Numbered from the stretch's first letter, positions 1-9,169 are shown. The stretch: 10,418 nt of DNA from an uncultured Clostridia bacterium (GCA_944388825.1 CALXKG010000179.1:1-10418); one strand, 5' to 3'. Notes: a model not told the origin generated them from the letters alone. Numbers and translations are program-made.

Positions 1-19
1 ACAGAAGGAAGGAGACGCC

Positions 20-1141
20 ATGAAATTTTCCTGCGATAAAGCCGGGCTTTCGGAGGCGGTCAACAGCGTCCTGCCGGCGGTATCGGCCAAATCGACGATG
101 GCCGCCCTCGAGTGCATCCTGCTGCGGGTCAAAAAGGAGACCCTGACCGTCGTCGGCTACAACACCGAGCTCGGCATCACCAAGACCGTCCCGGTCACCG
201 GGACGGAGGACGGCGAGATCATCCTCGGCGCCAGGCTGTTAAGCGAGATCATCAACCGGATGCCCCAGGGGATGCTGCGGATCGCGGTGGACGATAAGCT
301 GATCACCGAGATCACCGGCGGCAGCGCCCAGTTCAAGATCGTCGGGATGAGCGCGGAAGAATACCCCTCGATCCCGAAGATCGACCCGGAGCACAGCTTT
401 GAGATCGAAAACGGGCTTTTGCGCAGCATGATCTCCGAGACCATCTTCGCCGTCTCCCAGGACACCTCTTTCCCGGCGCTGACCGGGACGCTGTTTGAGG
501 GGAAGGACGGGGTGCTGACCCTCGTCTCGGTCGACGGGCGGCGGCTGGCGCTTCGGAAGGAGCAGACCGGCTGCAGGGAGGACTTTAAGTTTATCGTCCC
601 CGGCAGGACCCTCTCGGAGTTTATGAAGCTCTCTTCCCGGTTTTCGTCCGATAAGGAGGACGGGGAGCTGAAGGTGTCGGTCGGGGTCGGCGCGCGGCAT
701 ATCCTCTTTTCCTGCTGCGGCTTTACGATGATCTCCCGCCTTTTGGACGGCGAGTTTATCGACTATAACGCCTCGATCCCCCAATCCGCCGCGACCCGGG
801 CGGTCATCTCCACCCGGGCTTTCGCCGACTGCGTCTCCCGGGCGGCGATCATCATCAGCGAAAAGGTCCAAAACCCGATCTGCGCCTATTTTGAAGAAGG
901 GCAGGTGCGCATCTCCTGCGAGACCAGCCTGGGCAAGATAGACGACGCGGTACCGGCGGAGATCTCCGGCCCGCCCCTCAAGATCGGGTTCAGCGACCGG
1001 TATATGCTCGACGCCCTGAAGGCCAGCGGCGGGGATAAGGTGCTGCTGGAACTGGGGGCGACCCTCTCTCCGATCAAGATCATGCCGCTGGAAGGGGATT
1101 CCTTCACCTTCCTCGTCATGCCGATGAGGCTGAAAGAATGA
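20..1141 (+). CDS. dnaN: DNA polymerase III subunit beta (sliding clamp)
   Basis: The beta clamp forms a ring dimer around DNA, tethers the replicative polymerase and recruits repair and initiation-control partners. The 373-residue product has the usual length and three-domain clamp layout. The start of domain II is recognisable at M137-I138 (MISETIFAVSQD, followed by PALTGTLFEG), and the C-terminus ends in the family's FLVMPMRL signature, where the last residues line the partner-binding pocket. The ATG at 20 follows a strong ribosome binding site (AAGGAAGGAG, bases 5-14) at 5 bases spacing. The stop overlaps the next start in an ATGA (1138-1141), which suggests translational coupling. dnaA is expected immediately upstream but lies outside the window, so the promoter cannot be seen. 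The downstream S4 gene and recF match the standard Bacillota order. The identification is secure. Confidence 0.98.
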   Translation: MKFSCDKAGLSEAVNSVLPAVSAKSTMAALECILLRVKKETLTVVGYNTELGITKTVPVTGTEDGEIILGARLLSEIINRMPQGMLRIAVDDKLITEITGGSAQFKIVGMSAEEYPSIPKIDPEHSFEIENGLLRSMISETIFAVSQDTSFPALTGTLFEGKDGVLTLVSVDGRRLALRKEQTGCREDFKFIVPGRTLSEFMKLSSRFSSDKEDGELKVSVGVGARHILFSCCGFTMISRLLDGEFIDYNASIPQSAATRAVISTRAFADCVSRAAIIISEKVQNPICAYFEEGQVRISCETSLGKIDDAVPAEISGPPLKIGFSDRYMLDALKASGGDKVLLELGATLSPIKIMPLEGDSFTFLVMPMRLKE

Positions 1142-1353
1142 CGGTAAAATATGTGAAACTGAAAACCCTCTGGATCCGGCTGGACCAGCTGCTCAAATAC
1201 GCCGGGGTCGCCGAAAGCGGCGGGCAGGCGAAGGATATGGTGCTGGGGGAAGAGGTCAAATTAAACGGCGAGCTCTGCCTCTCCCGGGGCAAGAAGATCT
1301 TCCCCGGCGACATCGTCACGCTGGACGGGGTCGAGATCATCGTAAAGGGGTAA
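1138..1353 (+). CDS. yaaA: S4 domain RNA-binding protein, YaaA/RlbA family
   Basis: This 71-residue protein is essentially one S4 domain. The alphaL RNA-binding fold spans about residues 13-64 (IRLDQLLKYAGVAESGGQAK, then a KLNGE turn, a basic SRGKK segment and PGDIVTLDG). Length and position between dnaN and recF match Bacillus subtilis YaaA (RlbA). That family is linked to the large ribosomal subunit, but I cannot confirm its role here from sequence alone. The ATG overlaps the dnaN stop by 4 bases, and a weak GAGG (1126-1129) lies 8 bases upstream, so translation probably depends on coupling to dnaN. The end of the gene (AAAGGGG at 1344-1350) doubles as the ribosome binding site for recF. 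Family assignment is confident, biochemical function is not. Confidence 0.93.
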   Translation: MTVKYVKLKTLWIRLDQLLKYAGVAESGGQAKDMVLGEEVKLNGELCLSRGKKIFPGDIVTLDGVEIIVKG

Positions 1354-1358
1354 ACAGG

Positions 1359-2471
1359 ATGCGGATCACCCGGCTGGAACTGGCCGATTTTCGGAATATC
1401 GCTTCCGCCGCCCTTTCCCCCTGCGGGGAGGTCAATGTGATCTGCGGCGAGAACGCCCAGGGGAAGACCAACCTCCTGGAGGCGGTGGCGCTGCTAAGCG
1501 GCCGGAGCCTGCGGGGGGCCAGGGAAAGCCAGCTCACCCGGTTCGGGGAAAAGGCCTTCCACCTGAAAATGGCCTTCGCCGACCGGGAACGGGAGCAGGT
1601 CATCCAGTATGACGCCGGCGGCGAGCGGCGGAAGGTGGCGTTAAACCGCGTCCCCCTCCAGTCGGCGGCGGAGCTGGCGGGGGTGTTTACCTGCGTTACC
1701 TTCCAGCCGGAGGACTTGTCCCTCATCAAGGGCGGCCCTTCCGAACGGCGGGACTTTTTAGACGCGGCGATCGGGCAGCTCAAGCCGGTCTACGGGCGGT
1801 ATATCGCCCAGTATAACGGCCTTCTGGAACAGCGCAACGCCCTGCTCAAACAGATCCGCCGCACCGGCAGGGGGCGGGAGATGCTGCCGCTGTGGGATGA
1901 GCAGCTTGCAAGGGTCGGGACGGCCGTCTCGATTTTGCGGCAGGATTATTTGCATAAGCTCTCCCCCCTCGCCGAGACCGTCTACCGCGGGTTTACCGGC
2001 GAGAAGGAAACTTTCTCGATAAGCTACGAGCCTTCCGCCTTCCCGAAGGGGACGGCGCTGTCGGTCTATGCGGAGGAGCTGATCGCCCTTTACCGGCAGG
2101 CGCTCTCCGCCCGGGAGGAAGAGGATATCCGCCTGCAGTTTACCTCCGCCGGCGTCCACCGGGACGACCTTTCGGTCCTGGTCAACGGGCTGCCGGCCAG
2201 GGGCTACGGCTCCCAGGGGCAGCAGCGGAGCGCCGCGATCGCCCTGAAGATCGGCGAGGCGATGCTGTTAAAAGCGGTCACCGGCGAAAACCCGGTGATC
2301 CTGCTGGACGACGTGATGAGCGAGCTGGACCCCGGCCGGCAGGACTACCTCCTCAACCGGATACGGGGGTTCCAGGTGCTGATCACCTGCTGCGACGGGG
2401 CGACCGCCCGGCGGATGGACGGCGGGAAGCTGTTTCATGTGGCGGGCGGCGTTTTCACCGAACGGGGCTAG
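1359..2471 (+). CDS. recF: DNA replication and repair protein RecF
   Basis: RecF is an SMC-like ATPase that, with RecO and RecR, loads RecA onto gapped single-stranded DNA at stalled forks. The 370-residue product is full length. Visible motifs are Walker A GENAQGKT (residues 30-37) followed by NLLEA, the ABC signature SQGQQRS (285-291), and Walker B VILLDD (313-318) followed by the D-loop SELD (321-324). The N-terminal MRITRLELADFRNI is the usual RecF beginning. The ATG follows AAAGGGG (1344-1350) inside the S4 gene with 8 bases spacing, and only 5 bases separate the two genes, so dnaN, the S4 gene and recF read as one operon. Nothing is missing or disrupted. The 113 bases after the stop contain no obvious strong terminator. 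Confidence 0.98.
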   Translation: MRITRLELADFRNIASAALSPCGEVNVICGENAQGKTNLLEAVALLSGRSLRGARESQLTRFGEKAFHLKMAFADREREQVIQYDAGGERRKVALNRVPLQSAAELAGVFTCVTFQPEDLSLIKGGPSERRDFLDAAIGQLKPVYGRYIAQYNGLLEQRNALLKQIRRTGRGREMLPLWDEQLARVGTAVSILRQDYLHKLSPLAETVYRGFTGEKETFSISYEPSAFPKGTALSVYAEELIALYRQALSAREEEDIRLQFTSAGVHRDDLSVLVNGLPARGYGSQGQQRSAAIALKIGEAMLLKAVTGENPVILLDDVMSELDPGRQDYLLNRIRGFQVLITCCDGATARRMDGGKLFHVAGGVFTERG

Positions 2472-2574
2472 GGCGTGTTTGAAAGCCCGCTGCCACTGTC
2501 TCGTTCTGCCAAAAGCAGCCATCTGTCCGTTTTTAGCGGATGATCCGGCAATCTTGCATTCTTAGATACACCCC
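2472..2574. other. recF-remB intergenic spacer, possible repeat remnant
   Basis: This spacer of about 100 bases is less GC-rich than its neighbours and has no convincing coding frame. It holds only short dyads: GGGC with GCCC near 2472-2488, CTGC with GCAG around 2509-2521, and TCCG with CGGA around 2525-2540. None is followed by a T-run, so no intrinsic terminator is called. The stretch starting GGGCGTGTTTGAAAGCCC resembles the end of a dispersed intergenic repeat or decayed transposon terminus. That is an impression from style, not an alignment. I found no promoter with both hexamers at proper spacing. Confidence 0.3.
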
Positions 2575-2584
2575 AGGAGGCAAT

Positions 2585-2866
2585 ATGTATCTGCATATCG
2601 GAAGCGAGACGATCGTGTCGGCCGAAAGCCTGATCGGCATCTTCGACCTGGAAAACACCTCGGTCTCGAAATTCACCCGCGAGTTCCTCCGCGCCCGGCA
2701 GCAGGCGGGCAAGGTCGTCACCGTCGCCGAGGATATCCCCAAGTCCTTCGTCCTCTGCGCCGCGCCTACCCGGCGGGACGGCAAAGGGCAGGAGACGGTC
2801 TACCTCTCCCAGCTCGCCGCGTCGACGCTGCGCAAGCGGGCGGAGGGGAACGGGCTGGATTTTTAA
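2585..2866 (+). CDS. remB: Extracellular matrix regulator RemB-like (DUF370)
   Basis: This 93-residue protein belongs to the DUF370 family of small DNA-binding regulators. It begins MYLHIGSETIVSAESLIGIF and ends with a SQLAASTLRKRA segment, both close to B. subtilis RemB (YaaB), whose gene also sits between recF and gyrB. In Bacillus, RemA and RemB regulate biofilm matrix and osmoprotection genes, and RemA forms ring-shaped oligomers. Whether this copy controls such genes here is inference. The start is the ATG at 2585, preceded by AGGAGG (2575-2580) with 4 bases spacing. An ATG-initiated reading from 2540 would add 15 residues not found in the family and would read through that ribosome binding site. 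The middle insertion around residues 60-72 (TRRDGKGQE) is slightly longer and more charged than in the Bacillus protein. Confidence 0.9.
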   Translation: MYLHIGSETIVSAESLIGIFDLENTSVSKFTREFLRARQQAGKVVTVAEDIPKSFVLCAAPTRRDGKGQETVYLSQLAASTLRKRAEGNGLDF

Positions 2867-2886
2867 TGCATCTCGAAATAAAAAAA

Positions 2887-2931
2887 GGCTGCCGGAAAAT
2901 GCGCCAGAAATTTTTCCGGCCGGCCGGAAAA
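2887..2931 (+). promoter_or_regulatory. Overlapping alternative stem-loops in gyrB leader
   Basis: Three mutually exclusive hairpins can be drawn. GCCGGAAAA (2891-2899) pairs perfectly with TTTTCCGGC (2912-2920) across a 12-base loop. The same right arm also lies in a perfect 20-base palindrome (2912-2931), where it pairs with CCGGAAAA at 2924-2931. A third, weaker stem, GGC(T)GC (2887-2892) with GCGCC (2901-2905), is followed by AGAAATTTTT (2906-2915) and could act as a weak terminator for remB. The motif GCCGGAAAAT occurs twice, at 2891 and 2923. The arrangement recalls an attenuator, but there is no proof of function. It lies 48 bases before the gyrB start. Confidence 0.5.
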
Positions 2932-2978
2932 TCTCCATCTGCCGATTCTCTCGGCGGTCCCAGGTATTGGAGGAAGCA

Positions 2979-5024
2979 ATGTCTAACGAAAACGAACAGG
3001 TAATGGAAAACGAAAACGTGCAGTCGGGCGCGCAGGCGTTTGAAAGCGATCTGGAGCTGGTCCGGCAGTTTGAAGAGGCGGATGGGGGCAGCTACGACGA
3101 GACCCAGATCCAGGTGCTGGAAGGGCTGGAGGCAGTCCGCAAGCGCCCGGGCATGTATATCGGTTCGACCAGCCTGTCCGGCCTGCACCATCTGGTCAAG
3201 GAGATCGTCGACAACGCCATCGACGAGGCGCTGGCGGGCTACTGCGACTGCATCAAGGTGGATATCCTGCCCGGGGACATCATCCGGGTCGAGGACAACG
3301 GCCGCGGCATCCCGACCGGCATCCACCCCAAAGAGGGCATCTCGGCTGCGACCGTCGCCTACACCATCCTGCACGCCGGCGGCAAGTTCGGCGGCGGCGG
3401 GTATAAGGTATCGGGCGGCCTGCACGGGGTCGGCGCGTCGGTCGTCAACGCGCTGTCCGAGTCGCTCGACCTCTCCATCCGGACAAACGGCCACCTCTAC
3501 TACCAGCATTTCCACGACGGCGGCAAGTACGACGAGGAACTGAAGATCGTGGAGGACCTGCCGGAAGGGGCCGCGACCGGCACCACCGTCACCTTTAAGC
3601 CCGACCCCGCGATCTTCCCGGACACCGTCTTCGATTACGAGACGCTGCTCTCCGACCTGCGGGAGCAGGCCTTTTTAAACGCCGGGCTGCGGATCATCCT
3701 GACCGACTACCGGGAGGCTTCCTCCTCCGCCGACACCGACCATATCCGGCAGGACGATATGCAGTATAACGGGGGGTTAAGCTCCTTTGTCGAGCACTTG
3801 AACCAGTCCAAGACCCCGCTGCACACCCCGCCGATCCATCTGACCCGGCTGGACAGTGGGCTGCTGGCCGAGGTGGCGATCCAGTATAACGATTCCTACA
3901 CCGAAGTGGTCAAGAGCTTTGCCAACAACGTCCACACGATGGACGGCGGCACCCACGAGACCGGCTTCAAGCTGGCGCTGACCCGGGCGTTCAACGACTA
4001 TGGCCACGCCAAAAAGCTCCTGAAGGAAAACGACCAGAACCTGACCGGCGACGACGTCCGGGAGGGGATCACCGCGATCATCAGCGTCAAGCTCCCCGAG
4101 TGCGAGTTCGAGGGGCAGACCAAGACCAAGCTGGGCAACCCCGAGGCCCAGGCGCTGGTCAGCAAGATGGTCTACGAGGGGCTTTCCACCTACTTTGAGG
4201 AAAACCCGGGCGTCGCCAAGGTGATCTTTGAGAAGTCCCTCTCCGCCCAGCGGGCCCGGGAGGCCGCCAAACGGGCCAGGGAACTGACGAGACGCAAATC
4301 GGTGCTGGAATCGGGCGGGCTGCCGGGGAAACTGGCCGACTGCACCTCCAAGGACAATACCGTCACCGAGATCTATATCGTCGAGGGCGACTCGGCGGGC
4401 GGCTCGGCAAAGGAAGGGCGCGACCGCCGGTTCCAGGCGATCCTGCCGCTGTGGGGCAAGATGTTAAACGTCGAAAAGGCGCGGCTGGAGCGGGTATACG
4501 GCAACGAAAAGCTGATGCCGGTCGTGACGGCGCTGGGCTGCGGGCTGGGGGACGAGATCGACCTCAGCAAGCTCCGCTACGGCAAGGTCATCATCATGGC
4601 CGATGCGGACGTCGACGGCTCCCATATCCGGATGCTGCTGCTCACCTTCTTCTTCCGGTTCATGCGGCCGCTGATCGAGGAGGGGCACGTCTACTTTGCC
4701 CAGCCGCCCCTTTTCAAACTCTCCCGCGGCAAAAAGGTGAACTACGCCTTCTCCGACTCCGAGCGGGACAAGTATCTCGCCGAAATGTCGGAGGGGGGCA
4801 AATATAAAGTCGAGATCCAGCGGTATAAGGGCCTCGGCGAGATGGACCCCTCCCAGCTCTGGGAGACGACGATGGACCCCAGTAACCGGACGATCGTCCG
4901 GGTCGAGCTGACCGACGCGGCGCTGGCCGACGCCACCATCACGATGCTGATGGGGGACAAGGTCGAGCCGAGGCGGGCGTTTATCGAGAAGAACGCGCGC
5001 CATGTGCAGAACCTGGACGTGTGA
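2979..5024 (+). CDS. gyrB: DNA gyrase subunit B
   Basis: GyrB is the ATPase and TOPRIM subunit of the A2B2 gyrase that introduces negative supercoils. The GHKL ATPase shows EIVDNAIDEA (E75 and N79 match the catalytic Glu and Mg-binding Asn), EDNGRG (105-110) and GGLHGVG (146-152). The TOPRIM domain shows EGDSAGGS (469-476) and DADVDGSH (542-549), with D542 and D544 as metal ligands. The C-terminal YKGLGEMDP is standard. The chosen ATG at 2979 follows GGAGG (2969-2973) with 5 bases spacing. A TTG at 2967 would lie on top of that site. The 681-residue product is longer than many GyrB proteins because of an acidic extension of about 34 residues before the conserved core. Residue 492 is Trp where E. 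coli has Lys447. Conserved motifs favour gyrase over ParE, and the neighbourhood agrees. Confidence 0.98.
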   Translation: MSNENEQVMENENVQSGAQAFESDLELVRQFEEADGGSYDETQIQVLEGLEAVRKRPGMYIGSTSLSGLHHLVKEIVDNAIDEALAGYCDCIKVDILPGDIIRVEDNGRGIPTGIHPKEGISAATVAYTILHAGGKFGGGGYKVSGGLHGVGASVVNALSESLDLSIRTNGHLYYQHFHDGGKYDEELKIVEDLPEGAATGTTVTFKPDPAIFPDTVFDYETLLSDLREQAFLNAGLRIILTDYREASSSADTDHIRQDDMQYNGGLSSFVEHLNQSKTPLHTPPIHLTRLDSGLLAEVAIQYNDSYTEVVKSFANNVHTMDGGTHETGFKLALTRAFNDYGHAKKLLKENDQNLTGDDVREGITAIISVKLPECEFEGQTKTKLGNPEAQALVSKMVYEGLSTYFEENPGVAKVIFEKSLSAQRAREAAKRARELTRRKSVLESGGLPGKLADCTSKDNTVTEIYIVEGDSAGGSAKEGRDRRFQAILPLWGKMLNVEKARLERVYGNEKLMPVVTALGCGLGDEIDLSKLRYGKVIIMADADVDGSHIRMLLLTFFFRFMRPLIEEGHVYFAQPPLFKLSRGKKVNYAFSDSERDKYLAEMSEGGKYKVEIQRYKGLGEMDPSQLWETTMDPSNRTIVRVELTDAALADATITMLMGDKVEPRRAFIEKNARHVQNLDV

Positions 5025-5110
5025 TATTTTTTAGCCTGTTGGGGCGCTGTGTGAGTACGCCGGAAGGCTTTGCGGCTGTGAAGGGCGTTGGAAGCGCGGG
5101 AAGCGGGCGC

Positions 5111-5347
5111 CTGGGAAAGGGCCCTGCCCTTTCCGGGAGACTGTCGAAAAACAAGTTTTTCGACAGAATAACATCCGGGCTGCATGCACTCCCTGCGGTC
5201 GCACACTTGCCCGGATCAAGGTATTTTTTCCGCCGTACATGCCGCCGGAAAAAATGTGATTAAATTTTTAGAGCGCGTCGGAAAATTGTTTTTCTTTTTC
5301 AGCAGGACTTTTTCGACAAGCTGGGGAAAGGGCCTTGCCCTTTCCGG
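5111..5347. repeat. Compound inverted-repeat (MITE-like) element after gyrB
   Basis: Two copies of a stem-loop, GGAAAGGGC/GCCCTTTCC with a 3-base loop, lie at 5114-5134 and 5325-5345. The left copy is followed by GTCGAAAAA (5143-5151), and the right copy is preceded by its complement TTTTTCGAC (5309-5316 region). The ends are therefore imperfect inverted repeats of about 40 bases, each containing its own hairpin, and they enclose about 150 bases of AT-richer DNA. Inside are a further dyad TTTTTTCCG (5224-5232) with CGGAAAAAA (5246-5254), and ATCCGGGC (5173-5180) with GCCCGGAT (5209-5216). No coding frame is convincing. The layout fits a non-autonomous palindromic element, but target-site duplications are not evident and no transposase is present. 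Confidence 0.6.
5141..5166 (+). terminator. Perfect 12-bp inverted repeat, possible gyrB 3' end
   Basis: CTGTCGAAAAAC (5141-5152) and GTTTTTCGACAG (5155-5166) are exact reverse complements separated by AA. In RNA this forms a stable hairpin about 115 bases after the gyrB stop. The T-run lies within the stem rather than after it, so this is an atypical terminator. It may act instead as an RNA 3'-end stabiliser, or simply be part of the repeat element that contains it. Confidence 0.35.
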
Positions 5348-5398
5348 TCCCGCGGTTTTGGAAAAAATCGGGTAAAACGTTTTGGATTGCCCCAGTTG

Positions 5399-5433
5399 GC
5401 TGGGAAAACCGGTGTCAGCGCCGGTTCCCCAGC
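5399..5433 (+). promoter_or_regulatory. Strong leader hairpin upstream of YcxB-like gene
   Basis: GCTGGG-AA-AACCGG (5399-5412) pairs with CCGGTT-C-CCCAGC (5421-5433). This gives 12 base pairs with one small internal loop and an 8-base terminal loop. No T-run follows, so it is not a standard terminator. It lies about 50 bases before the preferred start of the next gene and would be inside the coding region if the more upstream TTG at 5382 were used, which argues against that start. Its role is unknown. Confidence 0.4.
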
Positions 5434-5480
5434 GCAGGAATGGCAGATGGGAAGGAAGTGCGCGGTTGGAAAGAGAAAAG

Positions 5481-6281
5481 ATGCCGGAGGTTGCCCCGGC
5501 GGAAGGACAGGAAAGGGCGCCGGCGGCGGAAATGCCGGCGGAAGCGGTTTCCATGCCGGAAGAAGAGGCGGTATTGCCGGAAACGGGACCGGAAACCGGA
5601 GCCGCTCCGGACGGGGAAGAAGCGGTGGATGCAGAAGACGCGTTTACCCCCCACGCCCCCGCCGGCCATACCCGCCTGGTCACCGAGCAGGGGCTGACGG
5701 CGGACCAATACGCCGTTTCCAAGCCCTGGCTGGAGTCCGACCGGCTGTCGGAAGAGGAAGAGGCGGAGATCGGCGGGGTCGAGATCGAATACGACTTAAA
5801 GCGGGAAGAGGTCGCCCCCGGGCTGCGGGCGTTCCAGCGCAGGGTCTCGTTTAAAAAGCACATGATCTACACCGCGATCCTGCTGGTGGTGGCCGCCCTC
5901 TATGCCCAGGCGGTCTGGACCCGGCCGGATTACGACCTGGGCAAGGTGATGTTCGGCATCAGCGTCTTTGTCCTCTTCATGCTCTGGTTTTTGCCCTGGC
6001 GGCATATCCAGGCGACGGTCAAGGCGATCGAGTCCGACCCCGCCCGGTTTAAGCTGACCGTCACGCCGGTCGGCATCCTGCTGCCGGAGGACGGCGGGCA
6101 GTACCTCATCCGCTATTCCGCGCCGGATTTTGCGGCGGTCGAGCTGGCAAACTGCTTCACCCTCTGCGCCAGCCGGGAGAAGGTGTTTATCCTCCCCAAG
6201 CGCTGCATCCCGCCGGAAAAGATGGACGAGGTGCGGAAAATGCTGCAGGACGGGCTGCGGGAGCGGTATGCGGTGAAATGA
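5481..6281 (+). CDS. Two-helix membrane protein with YcxB-like C-terminal domain
   Basis: The 266-residue product has three parts. Residues 1 to about 125 are Glu/Pro/Ala-rich, low in complexity and probably disordered and cytoplasmic. Two hydrophobic helices at about 128-147 and 156-174 are joined by a short loop. The cytoplasmic C-terminal domain of about 85 residues ends with a VFILPKRCIPPEKMDEVRK stretch, which resembles the YcxB-like domain found in many clostridial membrane proteins of unknown function. The start is uncertain. ATG 5481 has a purine-rich GGAAAGAGA upstream, and TTG 5466 has a better GGGAAGGAAG (5450-5459). A TTG at 5382 would put a strong hairpin in the coding region. 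The gene stands alone between gyrB and gyrA, after a repeat-rich spacer. No function can be assigned, and a link to gyrase is only positional. Confidence 0.75.
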   Translation: MPEVAPAEGQERAPAAEMPAEAVSMPEEEAVLPETGPETGAAPDGEEAVDAEDAFTPHAPAGHTRLVTEQGLTADQYAVSKPWLESDRLSEEEEAEIGGVEIEYDLKREEVAPGLRAFQRRVSFKKHMIYTAILLVVAALYAQAVWTRPDYDLGKVMFGISVFVLFMLWFLPWRHIQATVKAIESDPARFKLTVTPVGILLPEDGGQYLIRYSAPDFAAVELANCFTLCASREKVFILPKRCIPPEKMDEVRKMLQDGLRERYAVK

Positions 6282-6354
6282 CCGCCCGCCTTATGCGCGC
6301 GGCGGAAAACGTCCGAAGGCTGCGGGCCTGCCGGGCCGAAATAAACATTCCACG

Positions 6355-6384
6355 CCTTAAAAAGCAAGCGTATCCCCTTTAAGG
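6355..6384 (+). promoter_or_regulatory. Possible hairpin covering the gyrA ribosome binding site
   Basis: CCTTAAA (6355-6361) is the exact complement of TTTAAGG (6378-6384), with a 16-base loop. The right arm contains most of the gyrA Shine-Dalgarno sequence AAGGAG (6381-6386). That site lies 11 bases before the ATG at 6398, somewhat far. Folding could reduce gyrA translation, but the stem is AT-rich and weak, so this is only a possibility. The rest of the 116-base spacer holds a GC-rich bulged dyad just after the previous stop (about 6282-6305) without a T-run, and no clear promoter. Confidence 0.3.
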
Positions 6385-6397
6385 AGTATCAAAAAGA

Positions 6398-8947
<2,550 letters not shown>

Positions 8948-9054
8948 AGCGCGTCTTTGGGCGGCTAAAGCGCGGCGGCTGCTGGGTTTTGTCCCATGAG
9001 GACGGCTGCTGTCTCCAAAACAAAGAGCGCGCGCGGCGCCATTTCATAAAAAAT

Positions 9055-9097
9055 AAAGGGCCGGGGCCGTATAAAAGCCCAGCCCTTTGTTATTTCC
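9055..9097 (+). terminator. Intrinsic terminator of gyrA
   Basis: AAAGGGC (9055-9061) pairs with GCCCTTT (9082-9088), and within it GGGC (9064-9067) pairs with GCCC (9077-9080), giving a long GC-rich stem. The 3' side continues TTTGTTATTT. The other strand has an even better T-run (complement of AAAAAATAAA at 9048-9057), so it could work in both directions. It closes the gyrA transcript and implies that the following gene has its own promoter or relies on read-through. Confidence 0.75.
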
Positions 9098-9129
9098 CGC
9101 CCTTTTCCCGCATATCCTTCCCTCAGAGC

Positions 9130-9148
9130 GGTTTGCGGACGGCAAACC
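9130..9148 (+). promoter_or_regulatory. Short leader hairpin before deacetylase-like gene
   Basis: GGTTTGC (9130-9136) and GCAAACC (9142-9148) form a 7-bp stem with a 5-base loop. It ends 21 bases before the start codon and just before the purine-rich ribosome binding region. No T-run follows. Its function is unknown. Confidence 0.3.
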
Positions 9149-9169
9149 CGCCGGAAAGGGGAGGGGCAT

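Noticed and set aside
1..19. oriC or DnaA boxes at the left edge
   Set aside because: Only 19 bases precede dnaN and they hold just its ribosome binding site. No DnaA-box-like cluster was seen in the intergenic regions.
239..871. 210-residue - strand frame opposite dnaN
   Set aside because: It is a shadow of dnaN, rich in Asp/Arg/Gly/Pro as expected from the reverse complement of GC-rich coding DNA.
2967..2978. TTG start for gyrB
   Set aside because: The TTG overlaps the GGAGG that correctly serves the ATG at 2979.
2766..3515. 249-residue open frame on the - strand
   Set aside because: It lies opposite gyrB and the remB end. GC-rich codon structure gives long antisense frames here, and the sequence is Arg/Asp/Ala-biased with no recognisable domain.
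5021..5375. Short + strand frames of 60-80 residues after gyrB
   Set aside because: They run through hairpin repeats, lack ribosome binding sites and have no recognisable protein features.
5382..5480. Upstream TTG start adding 33 residues to the YcxB-like protein
   Set aside because: It has no ribosome binding site, it would place the strong 5399-5433 hairpin in the coding region, and a purine-rich site lies before later starts. TTG 5466 remains a real alternative.
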